Below are positions 7,160-14,329 of a stretch of 43,133 nt of DNA, in pieces (within the stretch, counting starts at the first letter, position 1; the number at the start of each line of letters is the position of its first letter). This DNA comes from Chloroflexota bacterium (GTDB taxonomy: Bacteria > Chloroflexota > Anaerolineae > UBA4142): assembly GCA_016223105.1 (NCBI GenBank), contig JACRPR010000012.1, positions 1-43,133 of the forward strand, read 5' to 3'. The position numbers and the translations under genes were made by a program. The notes under the pieces are model-generated. The model was not told the origin of the DNA. It made no database searches and worked only from the letters and a program-made list of their open reading frames with translations.

Positions 7160-8373
7160 TTACGCGATCATCCGCATCACCTCCAAAAATCGCTCCACCT
7201 CGTCCGCGCTGTTGTAATGCCCCAAGCCCACGCGCACCGCGCCGCCGGATTCTTCGAGTTGCAAACGATCCATCAACGCGAGCGCGTAATAGTTGCCATC
7301 CCAGACGTAGATATTTTCGCGTCCGAGTTGCTCCGCGATCGCACGCGGCGTTTTGTTTTTGAGTGTGAACGCGACCGTCGGCGTGCGATAATCGAACCGC
7401 GCGAAACCGGTGATGCCGTAGATCGTGATCCCAGGAATGTCGCGCAAGCCGCGCATCATTCGGACGAACAACTCTTGTTCGTACTGCTTGATCGCCGCGA
7501 GCGCGGTTTTCAAATGTAAGCGTCGTCCGCCAAATTGTTTGAACTGATCCGCAAACGCGCCGCCGTACGTTTCGCCGAGCGATGCGAGATAATCAATCGC
7601 CGCGCGCGAGCCGGCAATCGCTTCGTGATTCGCGGTGCCGGTCTCGAACTTGTCCGGCGGATTGTTCGCCGCCGGGCGCACTTTGTACGGTTGGATGCGT
7701 TCGAGCAGATCGCGTTTGCCGTACAGCACGCCCGCGTGCGGTCCGTAAAATTTGTACACCGAACACGCGAGCAAATCGCAATCCAGGTCTTGCACATCAA
7801 TCGGCGCGTGCGGCGCGAGATGCACGGCGTCCACAAACACGAGCGCGCCAGCCATATGCGCGAGTGCGATGATCGTTTTCAGATCGTTCATCGTGCCGAC
7901 CGCGTTCGACGCGCCGCCGACCGCAACGATCCTGGTTTTTGTCGAAAGATGCTTTTCGAAATCTGCCATATCCAACGTGCAATCGTCCGCTCTTGCAGAG
8001 CGAGCCAGGGCGAAATGTCCGCGTCGTGGTCGAGATGCGTTACAATGATCTCGTCGCCGGGATTCAACCAACGCCCAAGCGCGCGCGCAATGTTGAACGT
8101 GAGCGTCGTCATATTCGCGCCGAAAATAATTTCGTTCGATGAGCGCGCGTTCAAAAAATCCGCGAGCGCGGCGCGCCCGGCGGCGATTGTTTCGTCGGTG
8201 CGGCGCGAGGTTTCGAATGCGCCGTGCGTGTTCGCGTTCGCGGTAGTGTAGTACGCGATCATCGCGTCGATCACCGCTTGCGAAACCTGCGTTCCGCCGG
8301 GATTGTCGAAAAAAATCGCGCCCGACGCGAGCGATGGAAAGTGCGAACGAATTTCGTTGATGTCGTAATTCAA
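7160..8373 (-). pseudogene. Class V aminotransferase (cysteine desulfurase-like), frame broken by small deletion
   Basis: Two minus-strand frames make one PLP enzyme of the VC1184-like (TIGR01976) branch. The first frame has FFDNPGGTQ, NANTHGAFETSRR and FGANMTTLTF, then IVTHLDHDADISPWLALQE. The second frame resumes at DDCTLDMADFEKHL and keeps the PLP-Lys motif SVYKFYGPHAGVLYGK, through to 7160. Compared with family members, about a dozen residues (normally like RGVTVRWVDI) are missing at the join (about 7984-7990), and the frame changes, so the deletion is not a multiple of three. The join sits beside a small perfect hairpin (7988-8001). The start is taken as TTG 8373, which has GGGAG seven bases before it and matches where relatives begin; an ATG at 8412 is further from homology. 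Likely inactive, or an assembly error. Confidence 0.75.
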
Positions 8374-8407
8374 AGTAATTCTCCCTGGTTTAAAATTAGG
8401 AATTGCC

Positions 8408-8426
8408 CGCAAATCGGAGATTTGCG
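8408..8426. repeat. Short hairpin between GNAT gene and aminotransferase
   Basis: Arms CGCAAATC and GATTTGCG with a three-base loop, placed directly after the stop codon of the GNAT gene on the minus strand. No T-run follows, so it is listed as a dispersed hairpin rather than a terminator. Confidence 0.5.
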
Positions 8427-8960
8427 TTACAGTTCAAGATTGACCGGTCGTTGCATCAGCCAATCAGTTTGCCGGTCGTCGCCGAGTTGAAAAATTTGCG
8501 TGCCGACTTGGACAAATCCCCACGCGCGATAAAACGCAATCGCGCGCGGGTTGCGTTCCCACACATCGAGCCAGAGCGTATCCGCGTTTTGGCGCGCCGC
8601 GTGATCGAGACACGCGCGCATCAACGCCGCGCCGACGCCGCGCCCGATCCATTCTGCGCGCACATAGAGTCGTCCGATTTCAATCGCGCGCGCGCCGGTG
8701 ATGCAATCGGGTGCGGGCGTTTGGCGGAGATGCGCGTAACCGGCGGCGCGTCCATCCATTTCCGCGATCAAAAAAACAAATCGCGGATCGGCTAACTCGC
8801 GCGCCTGTTTTTCGGGACCGAACGATGCGGCGAGGTACGCGCGCATATCAGCGGGCGTGTTATCGGCGGCGAACGTATCGTAAAAAGTTTCCGCGCCGAT
8901 CTCCGCGAGCAATTCATTATCGGCGGCAGTCGCGCGTCGAATTGTGATCGAGTTATTCAT
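8427..8960 (-). CDS. GNAT-family N-acetyltransferase
   Basis: 177 residues from ATG 8960; the start overlaps the last codons of ybeY (8953-8960), and GGGAGAC sits about ten bases upstream. Longer in-frame extension to 9263 is antisense-free but merely overlaps ybeY, so it was not used. The GNAT signature is clear: N-terminal ITIRRATAADNELLAEIG, the acetyl-CoA loop YVRAEWIGRGVGAALM (residues about 108-123), and the C-terminal WERNPRAIAFYRAWGF. GNAT enzymes transfer an acetyl group from acetyl-CoA to an amine on a small molecule or protein; the substrate cannot be told from sequence. It is the last intact gene of the minus-strand housekeeping run. Confidence 0.88.
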   Translation of the reverse strand: MNNSITIRRATAADNELLAEIGAETFYDTFAADNTPADMRAYLAASFGPEKQARELADPRFVFLIAEMDGRAAGYAHLRQTPAPDCITGARAIEIGRLYVRAEWIGRGVGAALMRACLDHAARQNADTLWLDVWERNPRAIAFYRAWGFVQVGTQIFQLGDDRQTDWLMQRPVNLEL

Positions 8961-9390
8961 CACCGGCAATGTCTCCCAGGATTTCTTTTTGCCGCGCCCA
9001 CATTTTTTTCCGCGCGCGCGGCGTGCGATCGTCGTACCCGAGCAAGTGCAAAATGCCGTGCACCGCGAGCAAATCAATTTCATCCGCGATGCGCCAGCCC
9101 GCGTCGCGCGCGTGCACGCGCGCGGTCTCGTACGAAATGATAATGTCGCCAATGTAGCGACGTGCCGCTGGCACGTCGTTGCCGCGCGCCGGAAACGCCA
9201 ACACATCCGTCGTCGCATCCGTCGCGTGAAATTGCCGATTGAGCGCGCGCATCTCCGCATCATCGGTTACGTAAATCGTCACATCGCCGCGCGCTTTTTC
9301 CGCGCGCAAAACTTTCCGCGCGATTTTTTTCAACCGCGCGCGATCCACGCGCGACGAAATTTTTCGATGCACTCGAATCTCAATTACCAT
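8953..9390 (-). CDS. ybeY: YbeY endoribonuclease (16S rRNA maturation)
   Basis: 145 residues. YbeY is a metal-dependent endoribonuclease for 16S rRNA 3'-end maturation and ribosome quality control. Seen here: DDAEMRALNRQFHATDATTDVLAFP, GDIIISYETA and the metal motif HGILHLLGYDD (residues 111-121). The first two His ligands (H111, H115) are present, but the third position, normally His in GYDH, is Asp (D121). A palindrome (9157-9180) encodes residues 71-78 in the loop between DVLAFP and GDIIIS. The ATG lies within a small repeat (ACCATTTACTATTTACC) that fills the 22-bp gap after the PgpH gene, so the ribosome-binding site is weak. The order PgpH-YbeY is the standard one in many bacteria. Confidence 0.92.
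   Translation of the reverse strand: MVIEIRVHRKISSRVDRARLKKIARKVLRAEKARGDVTIYVTDDAEMRALNRQFHATDATTDVLAFPARGNDVPAARRYIGDIIISYETARVHARDAGWRIADEIDLLAVHGILHLLGYDDRTPRARKKMWARQKEILGDIAGDE
9157..9180. repeat. GACGTGCC palindrome inside ybeY
   Basis: The stretch contains the perfect inverted repeat GACGTGCC-GCT-GGCACGTC and codes for NDVPAARR in frame. The position corresponds to a loop that varies in length in YbeY relatives, so the extra residues should be tolerated. Confidence 0.55.
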
Positions 9391-9412
9391 TTACTATTTA
9401 CCATTTACCTTT

Positions 9413-11515
9413 TCACGCGCGATCCAACGTTTGCTCAACATTTTCCGGCGGCGGATCGGGATATTTCACGCGCGGATGAAACAATCCTTGCAAAACGCCG
9501 GTGAATGCAACTTTGATTTGTTCGAGATCGCGCAGGGTCAGCTCACATTCATCGAGTTGCCCATCGCGTAAACGTTCGTTCACGATGCGATCAATGATCG
9601 CGCGAATCTGATCGAGCGAACCAGGTCGCTCCGCGCGCGTCGTTGCCTCGACGCCGTCGGCGAGCATCAGGATTGCGGCTTCGCGCGATTGCGGTTTCGG
9701 TCCGGGATAGCGAAAATCTTTTTCGACGATGGGCACGTCGCCGTTTGCGCGCATCGCTTTGCGATGAAAGTACGCCGCGAGTGTGGTGCCGTGATGTTGC
9801 GGAATAAATTCGATCAGTCGTTCCGGCAATTTATATCTGCGCGCGAGCGTGATGCCGCGCTGAACGTGCTCGATCACTACGCTCGCGCTCGCGGTCGGCG
9901 TGAGCGTGTCGTGAATGTTTACGCCGTCGAGTTGATTTTCGACGAACGAGGGCGACGCGTACGTCTTGCCGACATCGTGATAGTACGCGCCGACGCGCAC
10001 GAGCAGAGCGTCCGCGCCAACGCGATGCGCGGCTTGCTCTGCGAGATGCCCGACGATCAAACTGTGATGATACGTGCCGGGCGCTTCGATCAATAATTTT
10101 TGCAACAGCGGATGCGTCGGGCGCGAGAGATCGAGCAGTTCGAGCGGCGTCGTGATGCCGAATAATTTTCCCAGCACGAACAAACTGCCGAACGCGATTA
10201 AACCGGACAGCGCGCCATTGCCCAGCGCGATCAAAATCGCTTGACTGACGGTCGCCCAACTCGCGTCGCGCGCGGTGATTTGAAATGCCGCGCTGATCAC
10301 CGCGTTCATCAACGCGACGTACGTACCGCTCCACAAAAACGCTTGCAAGCGCTCAATCCGTCCTAACGATAACGCGGCGATCATACATCCCGCGAGCGCG
10401 TACACCACGCTCGGAAATGGATCGGGCGCGAAAAAACCGGCGGTGAGCGCCAGCACGAACGACGCGCCGAGCGCGATCGGCGCATCGAGCAACACCGCGA
10501 GGAGCATCGCCGCCGCGCTGAGCGGATACAGATTGAGCAGGGTCGGACTGGGCGCGACCACGCGCGCGCCGAGCGCAAAAGCCAGGATGATAAACGCGAC
10601 GAGCGCGACCGCGCGCGGACGCGTGAACAACGCGAGCCGCAAGCGCGCCAAATAAATTCCCAACAACGCGATGAGCGCGCACGCGATCAACACGGGGCCC
10701 GCGTAATCGGTCAGCGCGCGATTTTGCGCCAACAATCCAACCGCGTCGAGCGCTTCGTACGCGAGCGGCGTAACGATTTGACCTTCGCGCACAATCGCTT
10801 CGCCTTTTTCGAGGGAGCGATACACGGTGCCGACGCGGTCGCGCGCGAGCGCGCGTTGCTCTTCCGTTTTTTGAGGATTGAAAAAAGTGTTGGGGACGAC
10901 GAACGATTTCGCCCATTGCGTGACCAGGTCGGCTTGCTCGGCGGGGAGCGCGAGACTGACGCGCGACGCGAGTCTCGTGGTATGCGTCGGCAATTCTCTG
11001 GGACGAATTTCATCGCGCATCGTTACGTCGAGGACGTACAAAATTTCGGTAACGACGCGCCGATACGCGTTGTCTTCCAAGAGCAACGTGCGACTGATTG
11101 TTAGGTTGGGCACGCGCACGCTAGGAATCGCGTTGAGCCACGCGAGTTTATTTACGGAAGTAGTGTACGGGTCTTGGCGGACCGAATCGAGGTGATCGAA
11201 AATCTGGGTCGCGAGGCGCACCTGGTCGCGCGCGAGTTTCGCGTCGGGCGGATCGAAAATTTCGCGCGCGTCGCGTTCGGCTTTGAGCCGCGCTTCGCGC
11301 GTTTGAATTTCACTGACGAAGGTTACGCGTTCGGGGGCGAGCAGAGTGTGGAGACCGACTTGACCGACTTCGAGTCGTAAGTTCGTTTGCGTGGGTTGGT
11401 ACACGAAAATGAGCGCGAGCGCGAGCGCGGTCAGCGCGCCCAGCACGAGCGCGGCAGACCCCTGCCATCGAGTCAGAGCGGACGTGCGCCGAAGCGCGGG
11501 ATCACCGGCAATCAT
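9413..11515 (-). CDS. 7TMR-HD family membrane hydrolase (PgpH-like, cyclic-di-AMP phosphodiesterase)
   Basis: 700 residues with the full PgpH layout: an N-terminal anchor (about 22-42), an extracytoplasmic 7TMR-HDED-like domain (about 50-270) rich in Arg/Glu helices, seven membrane helices (about 270-450), and a cytosolic HD domain. HD residues are all visible: YHHSLIVGHLAEQAA, AYYHDVGKT, VIEHVQRG, IPQHHGT and MLADGVEAT. In the characterised family the HD domain degrades cyclic-di-AMP and responds to the external domain. It is followed by ybeY as in Firmicutes, and preceded by a COG3375 protein gene. Start ATG 11515 has only a weak GAGA ribosome-binding site. Substrate is inferred from the family, not shown here. 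Confidence 0.9.
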   Translation of the reverse strand: MIAGDPALRRTSALTRWQGSAALVLGALTALALALIFVYQPTQTNLRLEVGQVGLHTLLAPERVTFVSEIQTREARLKAERDAREIFDPPDAKLARDQVRLATQIFDHLDSVRQDPYTTSVNKLAWLNAIPSVRVPNLTISRTLLLEDNAYRRVVTEILYVLDVTMRDEIRPRELPTHTTRLASRVSLALPAEQADLVTQWAKSFVVPNTFFNPQKTEEQRALARDRVGTVYRSLEKGEAIVREGQIVTPLAYEALDAVGLLAQNRALTDYAGPVLIACALIALLGIYLARLRLALFTRPRAVALVAFIILAFALGARVVAPSPTLLNLYPLSAAAMLLAVLLDAPIALGASFVLALTAGFFAPDPFPSVVYALAGCMIAALSLGRIERLQAFLWSGTYVALMNAVISAAFQITARDASWATVSQAILIALGNGALSGLIAFGSLFVLGKLFGITTPLELLDLSRPTHPLLQKLLIEAPGTYHHSLIVGHLAEQAAHRVGADALLVRVGAYYHDVGKTYASPSFVENQLDGVNIHDTLTPTASASVVIEHVQRGITLARRYKLPERLIEFIPQHHGTTLAAYFHRKAMRANGDVPIVEKDFRYPGPKPQSREAAILMLADGVEATTRAERPGSLDQIRAIIDRIVNERLRDGQLDECELTLRDLEQIKVAFTGVLQGLFHPRVKYPDPPPENVEQTLDRA

Positions 11516-11548
11516 AGATCATCTCACGCGGCGGGACGCGCCCACACG

Positions 11549-12400
11549 TTACCGCGCGCGCGTGAGCAAGTACGCCGCGCGGCGTCGTGTGCCTTCAACG
11601 CGCGTGACCAGGTCAATCGCGCAATAGCCATTTGCAAACGCGTTTTGAAAAACGTCGCGCGTCGCCGCGCGCCATTCGCGCGCGAGCGCGGGATCGGCGG
11701 ATTTGACGGCGGCGAGGTTCGCCGGAATTTCGACGAGCAGTTCCGCGCCGGCGAGGGGATAGACGCGCGTGATGCGCGGCAGATCGCGCGCGTCGAACGC
11801 GAGGTCGAACGCGCGCGGCAATTCCACATTCCACTCGGCGCGCTGCGCCGCGCCTTGCGCGTGTTCCAATACGCGCGGCGAATCGAGCCACCATTCGACT
11901 TCAAAGCGGTCGGATGCCAAGCCCGCGTTCAAGCCGTCGGTCATTTCGCCGTACGCGTTGGGGGTGTACCGCCGCGCGAGCGCGCCGAGATGCGCGAGGT
12001 TGAGCCGCGCGTTGAGCGCGAGCAGAGGATCGTACGTCCAGGTGATCAACGCGATCTGTTGCGCGCGCGCGAAATCGCGTTGCGCCCATTTCAAGCGCGC
12101 CCCGAGTTTGCGCGCTTGATACGCGGGCAGAACCGCGAGCATGTGCGAGTGATGCTTGAGTTGGCGCGTCGGGGGATCGAGCGCGAGAAAACTCAACGCG
12201 AAGCCAATCACGCGGTCGCCGTCGAACGCGCCGAGCGCGCATCCGCCGTGCTTGTGCATCGCGATCAGCAAATTCGCCGGGACGGCATCGCGCCAATCGG
12301 GCATTTGCCAAACACTGCGTTGCAATTCTTCGATGGCGAGATACTCGTCCCAGGTTTTCAAGGCGCGGATGCTGAGGTCCGCCTCGGGCGCGGCGTTCAT
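11549..12400 (-). CDS. COG3375-type GNAT-superfamily protein
   Basis: 283 residues starting at ATG 12400, directly after the stop codon of the preceding gene with no gap (TAAATG), which implies translational coupling. The N-terminal half has GNAT features: WDEYLAIEELQRSVWQMPD, GFALSFLALDPP and the CoA-site region HMLAVLPAYQARKLGARLKWAQRDFA. The central segment ITWTYDPLLALNARLNLAHL with YTPNAYGEMTDGLN and DRFEVEWWL is typical of the poorly described COG3375 group. The C-terminal half is specific to that group and ends in YCAIDLVTRVEGTRRRAAYLL. No substrate is known. In some genomes this family sits next to menaquinone or muconate-cycloisomerase-like genes, but nothing here supports such a link. 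Confidence 0.8.
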   Translation of the reverse strand: MNAAPEADLSIRALKTWDEYLAIEELQRSVWQMPDWRDAVPANLLIAMHKHGGCALGAFDGDRVIGFALSFLALDPPTRQLKHHSHMLAVLPAYQARKLGARLKWAQRDFARAQQIALITWTYDPLLALNARLNLAHLGALARRYTPNAYGEMTDGLNAGLASDRFEVEWWLDSPRVLEHAQGAAQRAEWNVELPRAFDLAFDARDLPRITRVYPLAGAELLVEIPANLAAVKSADPALAREWRAATRDVFQNAFANGYCAIDLVTRVEGTRRRAAYLLTRAR

Positions 12401-12685
12401 TTAACGATGCCCTGGTTTGCGACTGCGCGACCCGATTTCTTCTTCCTCTTCTTCATCGTCGTCGTCTTCGTCGTCTTCCCAGTCGTCTTCATCCTCGTCC
12501 CAATCGTCCGCGTCTTCCCAGTCGTCTTTATCGTCTTCCCAATCTTCGCGTTCCTCGTCTGCAACTTTGTCGCGCGGCTCCATCGTGAGACAACCGGCAT
12601 CCGGTTCGTATTCGATTTCTTCCGCGGTGCAGACTCCGTTTTTGTTGAATGTGCATTGTCGGTCGCGACAGCGAATGCGCGTCAT
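12401..12685 (-). CDS. Small protein: four-Cys domain plus highly acidic Trp-repeat tail
   Basis: 94 residues from ATG 12685, supported by GGAGG eight bases upstream; an upstream in-frame TTG (12700) overlaps that site and is rejected. The N-terminus (residues 1-35) has Cys at 6, 11, 19 and 32 with the pattern RCRDRQCTFNKNGVC, resembling DUF1540-type small metal- or disulfide-binding domains. From residue 40 the chain is almost only Asp, Glu and Trp, with DW repeated about every seven residues (EDWEDDK, DDWEDAD, DDWDEDE, DDWEDDE), then a run of acidic residues and a basic end. Such a tail could bind metal, basic proteins or ribosomal proteins; this is speculation. It has a strong promoter and lies first in a run with the COG3375, PgpH and ybeY genes. 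No known function. Confidence 0.75.
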   Translation of the reverse strand: MTRIRCRDRQCTFNKNGVCTAEEIEYEPDAGCLTMEPRDKVADEEREDWEDDKDDWEDADDWDEDEDDWEDDEDDDDEEEEEEIGSRSRKPGHR

Positions 12686-12732
12686 CGCTTCATCCTCCAA
12701 AATTAGTTTTCGTTTGGAATTTTTGCGCCGCT

Positions 12733-12761
12733 ATTATAGGCAAGTTGACCGGTTTTGTAAA
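12733..12761 (-). promoter_or_regulatory. Strong minus-strand promoter
   Basis: TTTACA (12756-12761), a 17-bp spacer and a perfect TATAAT (12733-12738) on the minus strand, about 48 bp before the start of the small acidic protein gene at 12685. It probably drives the run down to the GNAT gene. Confidence 0.65.
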
Positions 12762-12776
12762 GAAACAATTTGCGCC

Positions 12777-12838
12777 TCATTGCGAGTGTAGCGAAGCAAT
12801 CCCCAACGTGGCGCTTGCTTCGCTTCGCTCGCAATGAC
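12777..12838. repeat. CATTGCGAG MITE-like palindrome, copy 1
   Basis: Ends TCATTGCGAG and CTCGCAATGA are inverted; the interior carries GCGAAGCAATCCCC and GCTTGCTTCGCTTCGC. Other copies lie at 27240-27307 and, inside a gene, at 38968-39044. This family is widespread in unrelated bacteria. Confidence 0.85.
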
Positions 12839-12846
12839 CGATAAAA

Positions 12847-13359
12847 TTACACATCCAACAACCCGTCCAACAATTTGACGATGACGTGACCTTGCGGCAG
12901 ATCGATTTCGCGGATCACGTCGGGAATTGCCGGGAGCAAAATTTCGCGCGTGCCGGTGTTGACGATGTACACATCGTTCGCGCGCGTGTCGATCACATCC
13001 ACAATCTCACCGAGCGATTCGCCCTCAACGGTAACGACGCGCAAGCCGATCATTTGGTAGAGATAGACCTGGTTCGGCTTGAGCGGCACGGCATCCTTCG
13101 CCGCGATCTGCACGAATTGATCGCGCAGGGATTCCGCGTCCGCCTCCGAATCAATGTCCGCGAGTTTGAGCAAACCGAATTTGCCGTGCAAGCGCGCGCG
13201 TTCGACGCGAAAAAATTTCGCGTCGTCTCCGAGGAAAACTTCGCGGAGCGACGCGAATCGTTCGGGGAAATCGCTGAGGATTTCGATTTTCAATTCGCCG
13301 CGATAGCTCCACGGTTTGAGCACGCGACCGACGACGAGATAGGGGAGAGATTTTGGCAT
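12847..13359 (-). CDS. rimM: Ribosome maturation factor RimM
   Basis: 170 residues. RimM binds ribosomal protein S19 and assists 30S head maturation. The N-terminal barrel opens with YLVVGRVLKPWSYRGELKI, matching the family motif VGxIxxxxGxxGxxxV; EILSDFPERFASL and a PRC-barrel second half follow (YQMIGLRVVTVEGESLGEIV, then YIVNTGTREILLPAIPDVI). The end GHVIVKLLDGLLDV is the usual terminus. It follows khpA and rpsP in the standard order, but trmD and rplS, which normally come next, are absent. The gap to khpA is almost wholly repeat DNA (13361-13443). Confidence 0.95.
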   Translation of the reverse strand: MPKSLPYLVVGRVLKPWSYRGELKIEILSDFPERFASLREVFLGDDAKFFRVERARLHGKFGLLKLADIDSEADAESLRDQFVQIAAKDAVPLKPNQVYLYQMIGLRVVTVEGESLGEIVDVIDTRANDVYIVNTGTREILLPAIPDVIREIDLPQGHVIVKLLDGLLDV

Positions 13360-13360
13360 A

Positions 13361-13443
13361 ATTGGAAATTGGATGTTAGAAATTGGAAATTAGAAATTGG
13401 ATGTTAGACGACTTTCCAACATCCAACTTCCAATTTCCAATAT
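13361..13443. repeat. TTGGAAATTGGA repeat, copy 1
   Basis: Left half has tandem ATTGGAAATTGGATGTTAG-like words, right half the complement (CCAACATCCAACTTCCAA), so the whole forms a long imperfect hairpin. Related copies are at 31351-31423 and 39180-39234. Confidence 0.8.
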
Positions 13444-13444
13444 T

Positions 13445-13696
13445 CTACGCGCCGGGTACGCGCGTAACGACATCGAGCGAAACGCGTTTGCCTTCGCGCA
13501 TCGCCGCGACGCGCACGAGCGTTCGCATCGCGTTCGCGATCCGTCCGCCCTTGCCGATCACGCGGCCCATATCGCCTTGCGCGACGTACAGTTCGAGCGT
13601 AATCGCGCCGCCGCGTTCGTCCGCATTCACCTCGACCTGGTCGGGATGTTCGACGAGCGCGCGCGCGATGTATGCTACCAAATTATCGAGTTCCAT
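13445..13696 (-). CDS. khpA: KH-domain RNA-binding protein KhpA
   Basis: 83 residues, the normal size for KhpA (YlqC). It is a single KH domain with the GxxG loop VIGKGGRIANAMRTLV (residues about 46-61) preceded by ERGGAITLELYVAQGDMG. KhpA binds RNA, often as a heterodimer with KhpB/Jag, and affects cell size and translation in Firmicutes. It lies between rpsP and rimM, its conserved location. Repeat DNA flanks it on both sides, yet the frame is intact. Confidence 0.93.
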   Translation of the reverse strand: MELDNLVAYIARALVEHPDQVEVNADERGGAITLELYVAQGDMGRVIGKGGRIANAMRTLVRVAAMREGKRVSLDVVTRVPGA

Positions 13697-13708
13697 AAGA
13701 TTAGTTTT

Positions 13709-13786
13709 ATAGTTTGTTAGTTCGCTAGTGCGATAGTTTAGAGACTCCGTAACTATCGCACTATCGAACTAACAACTATTGCACTA
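13709..13786. repeat. GTTAGTTCGATAGTGCGATAG repeat, copy 1
   Basis: Words such as GTTAGTTCGCTAGTGCGATAG on the left are inverted on the right (CTATCGCACTATCGAACTAAC). The right end runs into the TAG stop codon of rpsP at 13784-13786. A second copy is at 39968-40054. Confidence 0.8.
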
Positions 13787-14095
13787 GGCAGGTTTCGCTT
13801 CGGCTTTGACGGCGGCGCGGGATTTGCGCGCGGCGTGGACTTTGATGTACTGGTCGCTGATGTTGGCTTTGCGTAACAACACGCCCACCGCATCGCTTGG
13901 GCGCGCGCCGACGCCGAGCCAATAGCGCGTGCGTTCTTCGTTCAGCACGACGGTCGGCGGCTCGGTGCGCGGATCGTAATGCCCCACGTTTTCGACGATG
14001 CGTCCATCGCGCTTGGTGCGTTCTTCCGCGATCACGACGCGATAGGTCGGTTGTTTTTTCGCGCCATAGCGCGCGAGACGAATTTTGACAGACAT
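13784..14095 (-). CDS. rpsP: Ribosomal protein S16
   Basis: 103 residues from ATG 14095, with GGAGAAACA just upstream. Family motifs are clear: VKIRLARYGAKKQPTYRVVI at the start, RDGRIVENVGHYDPR and RTRYWLGVGARPSDAVGVLL. S16 is a core 30S subunit protein binding 16S rRNA. The tail after residue 88 is Ala/Lys-rich and probably unstructured. It lies downstream of ffh and upstream of khpA and rimM, a very common arrangement. Its stop codon is formed at the end of a dispersed repeat. Confidence 0.96.
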   Translation of the reverse strand: MSVKIRLARYGAKKQPTYRVVIAEERTKRDGRIVENVGHYDPRTEPPTVVLNEERTRYWLGVGARPSDAVGVLLRKANISDQYIKVHAARKSRAAVKAEAKPA

Positions 14096-14099
14096 TGTT

Positions 14100-14322
14100 T
14101 CTCCTACATTTCCTTGTTTCCCTTATTTCCTTTATTGCCTTTCGCAAAGTAACTACTCAGCCAGCATCCTGAGCGGAACGAAGTGGAGTCGAAGGATGCG
14201 GTCATTTGTACGGGACGCCGCTCCGCAAGCCCCATTCGACTTCGCTACGCTCCGCTCAGGGTGCTTGCTCCGCTCTCGGGTTGAGCAGTTACTTCGCAAA
14301 AAGAAATGAAGGAAATAAGGGA
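14100..14322. repeat. Nested palindromic repeats between ffh and rpsP
   Basis: The 234-bp gap holds no gene. Outer arms are TTTCCTTGTTTCCCTTATTT-like and its complement at the far end. Inside lies a pair built from CCTGAGCGGAACGAAGTGGAG and the inverse TACGCTCCGCTCAGGGTGC. TCGAAGG/TTCGAC words of this inner family reappear in the ctaA gene near 31880-31965. Confidence 0.75.
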
Positions 14323-14329
14323 ACTGTGA

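Noticed and set aside
11387..12706. 439-codon open frame on the plus strand over the COG3375 gene and acidic protein gene
   Set aside because: Arg/Glu-rich composition with no domain, and it overlaps three well-supported minus-strand genes.
12777..12838. CATTGCGAG elements as insertion sequences
   Set aside because: They are 60-80 bp with inverted ends but no transposase gene; only a non-autonomous repeat label is justified.
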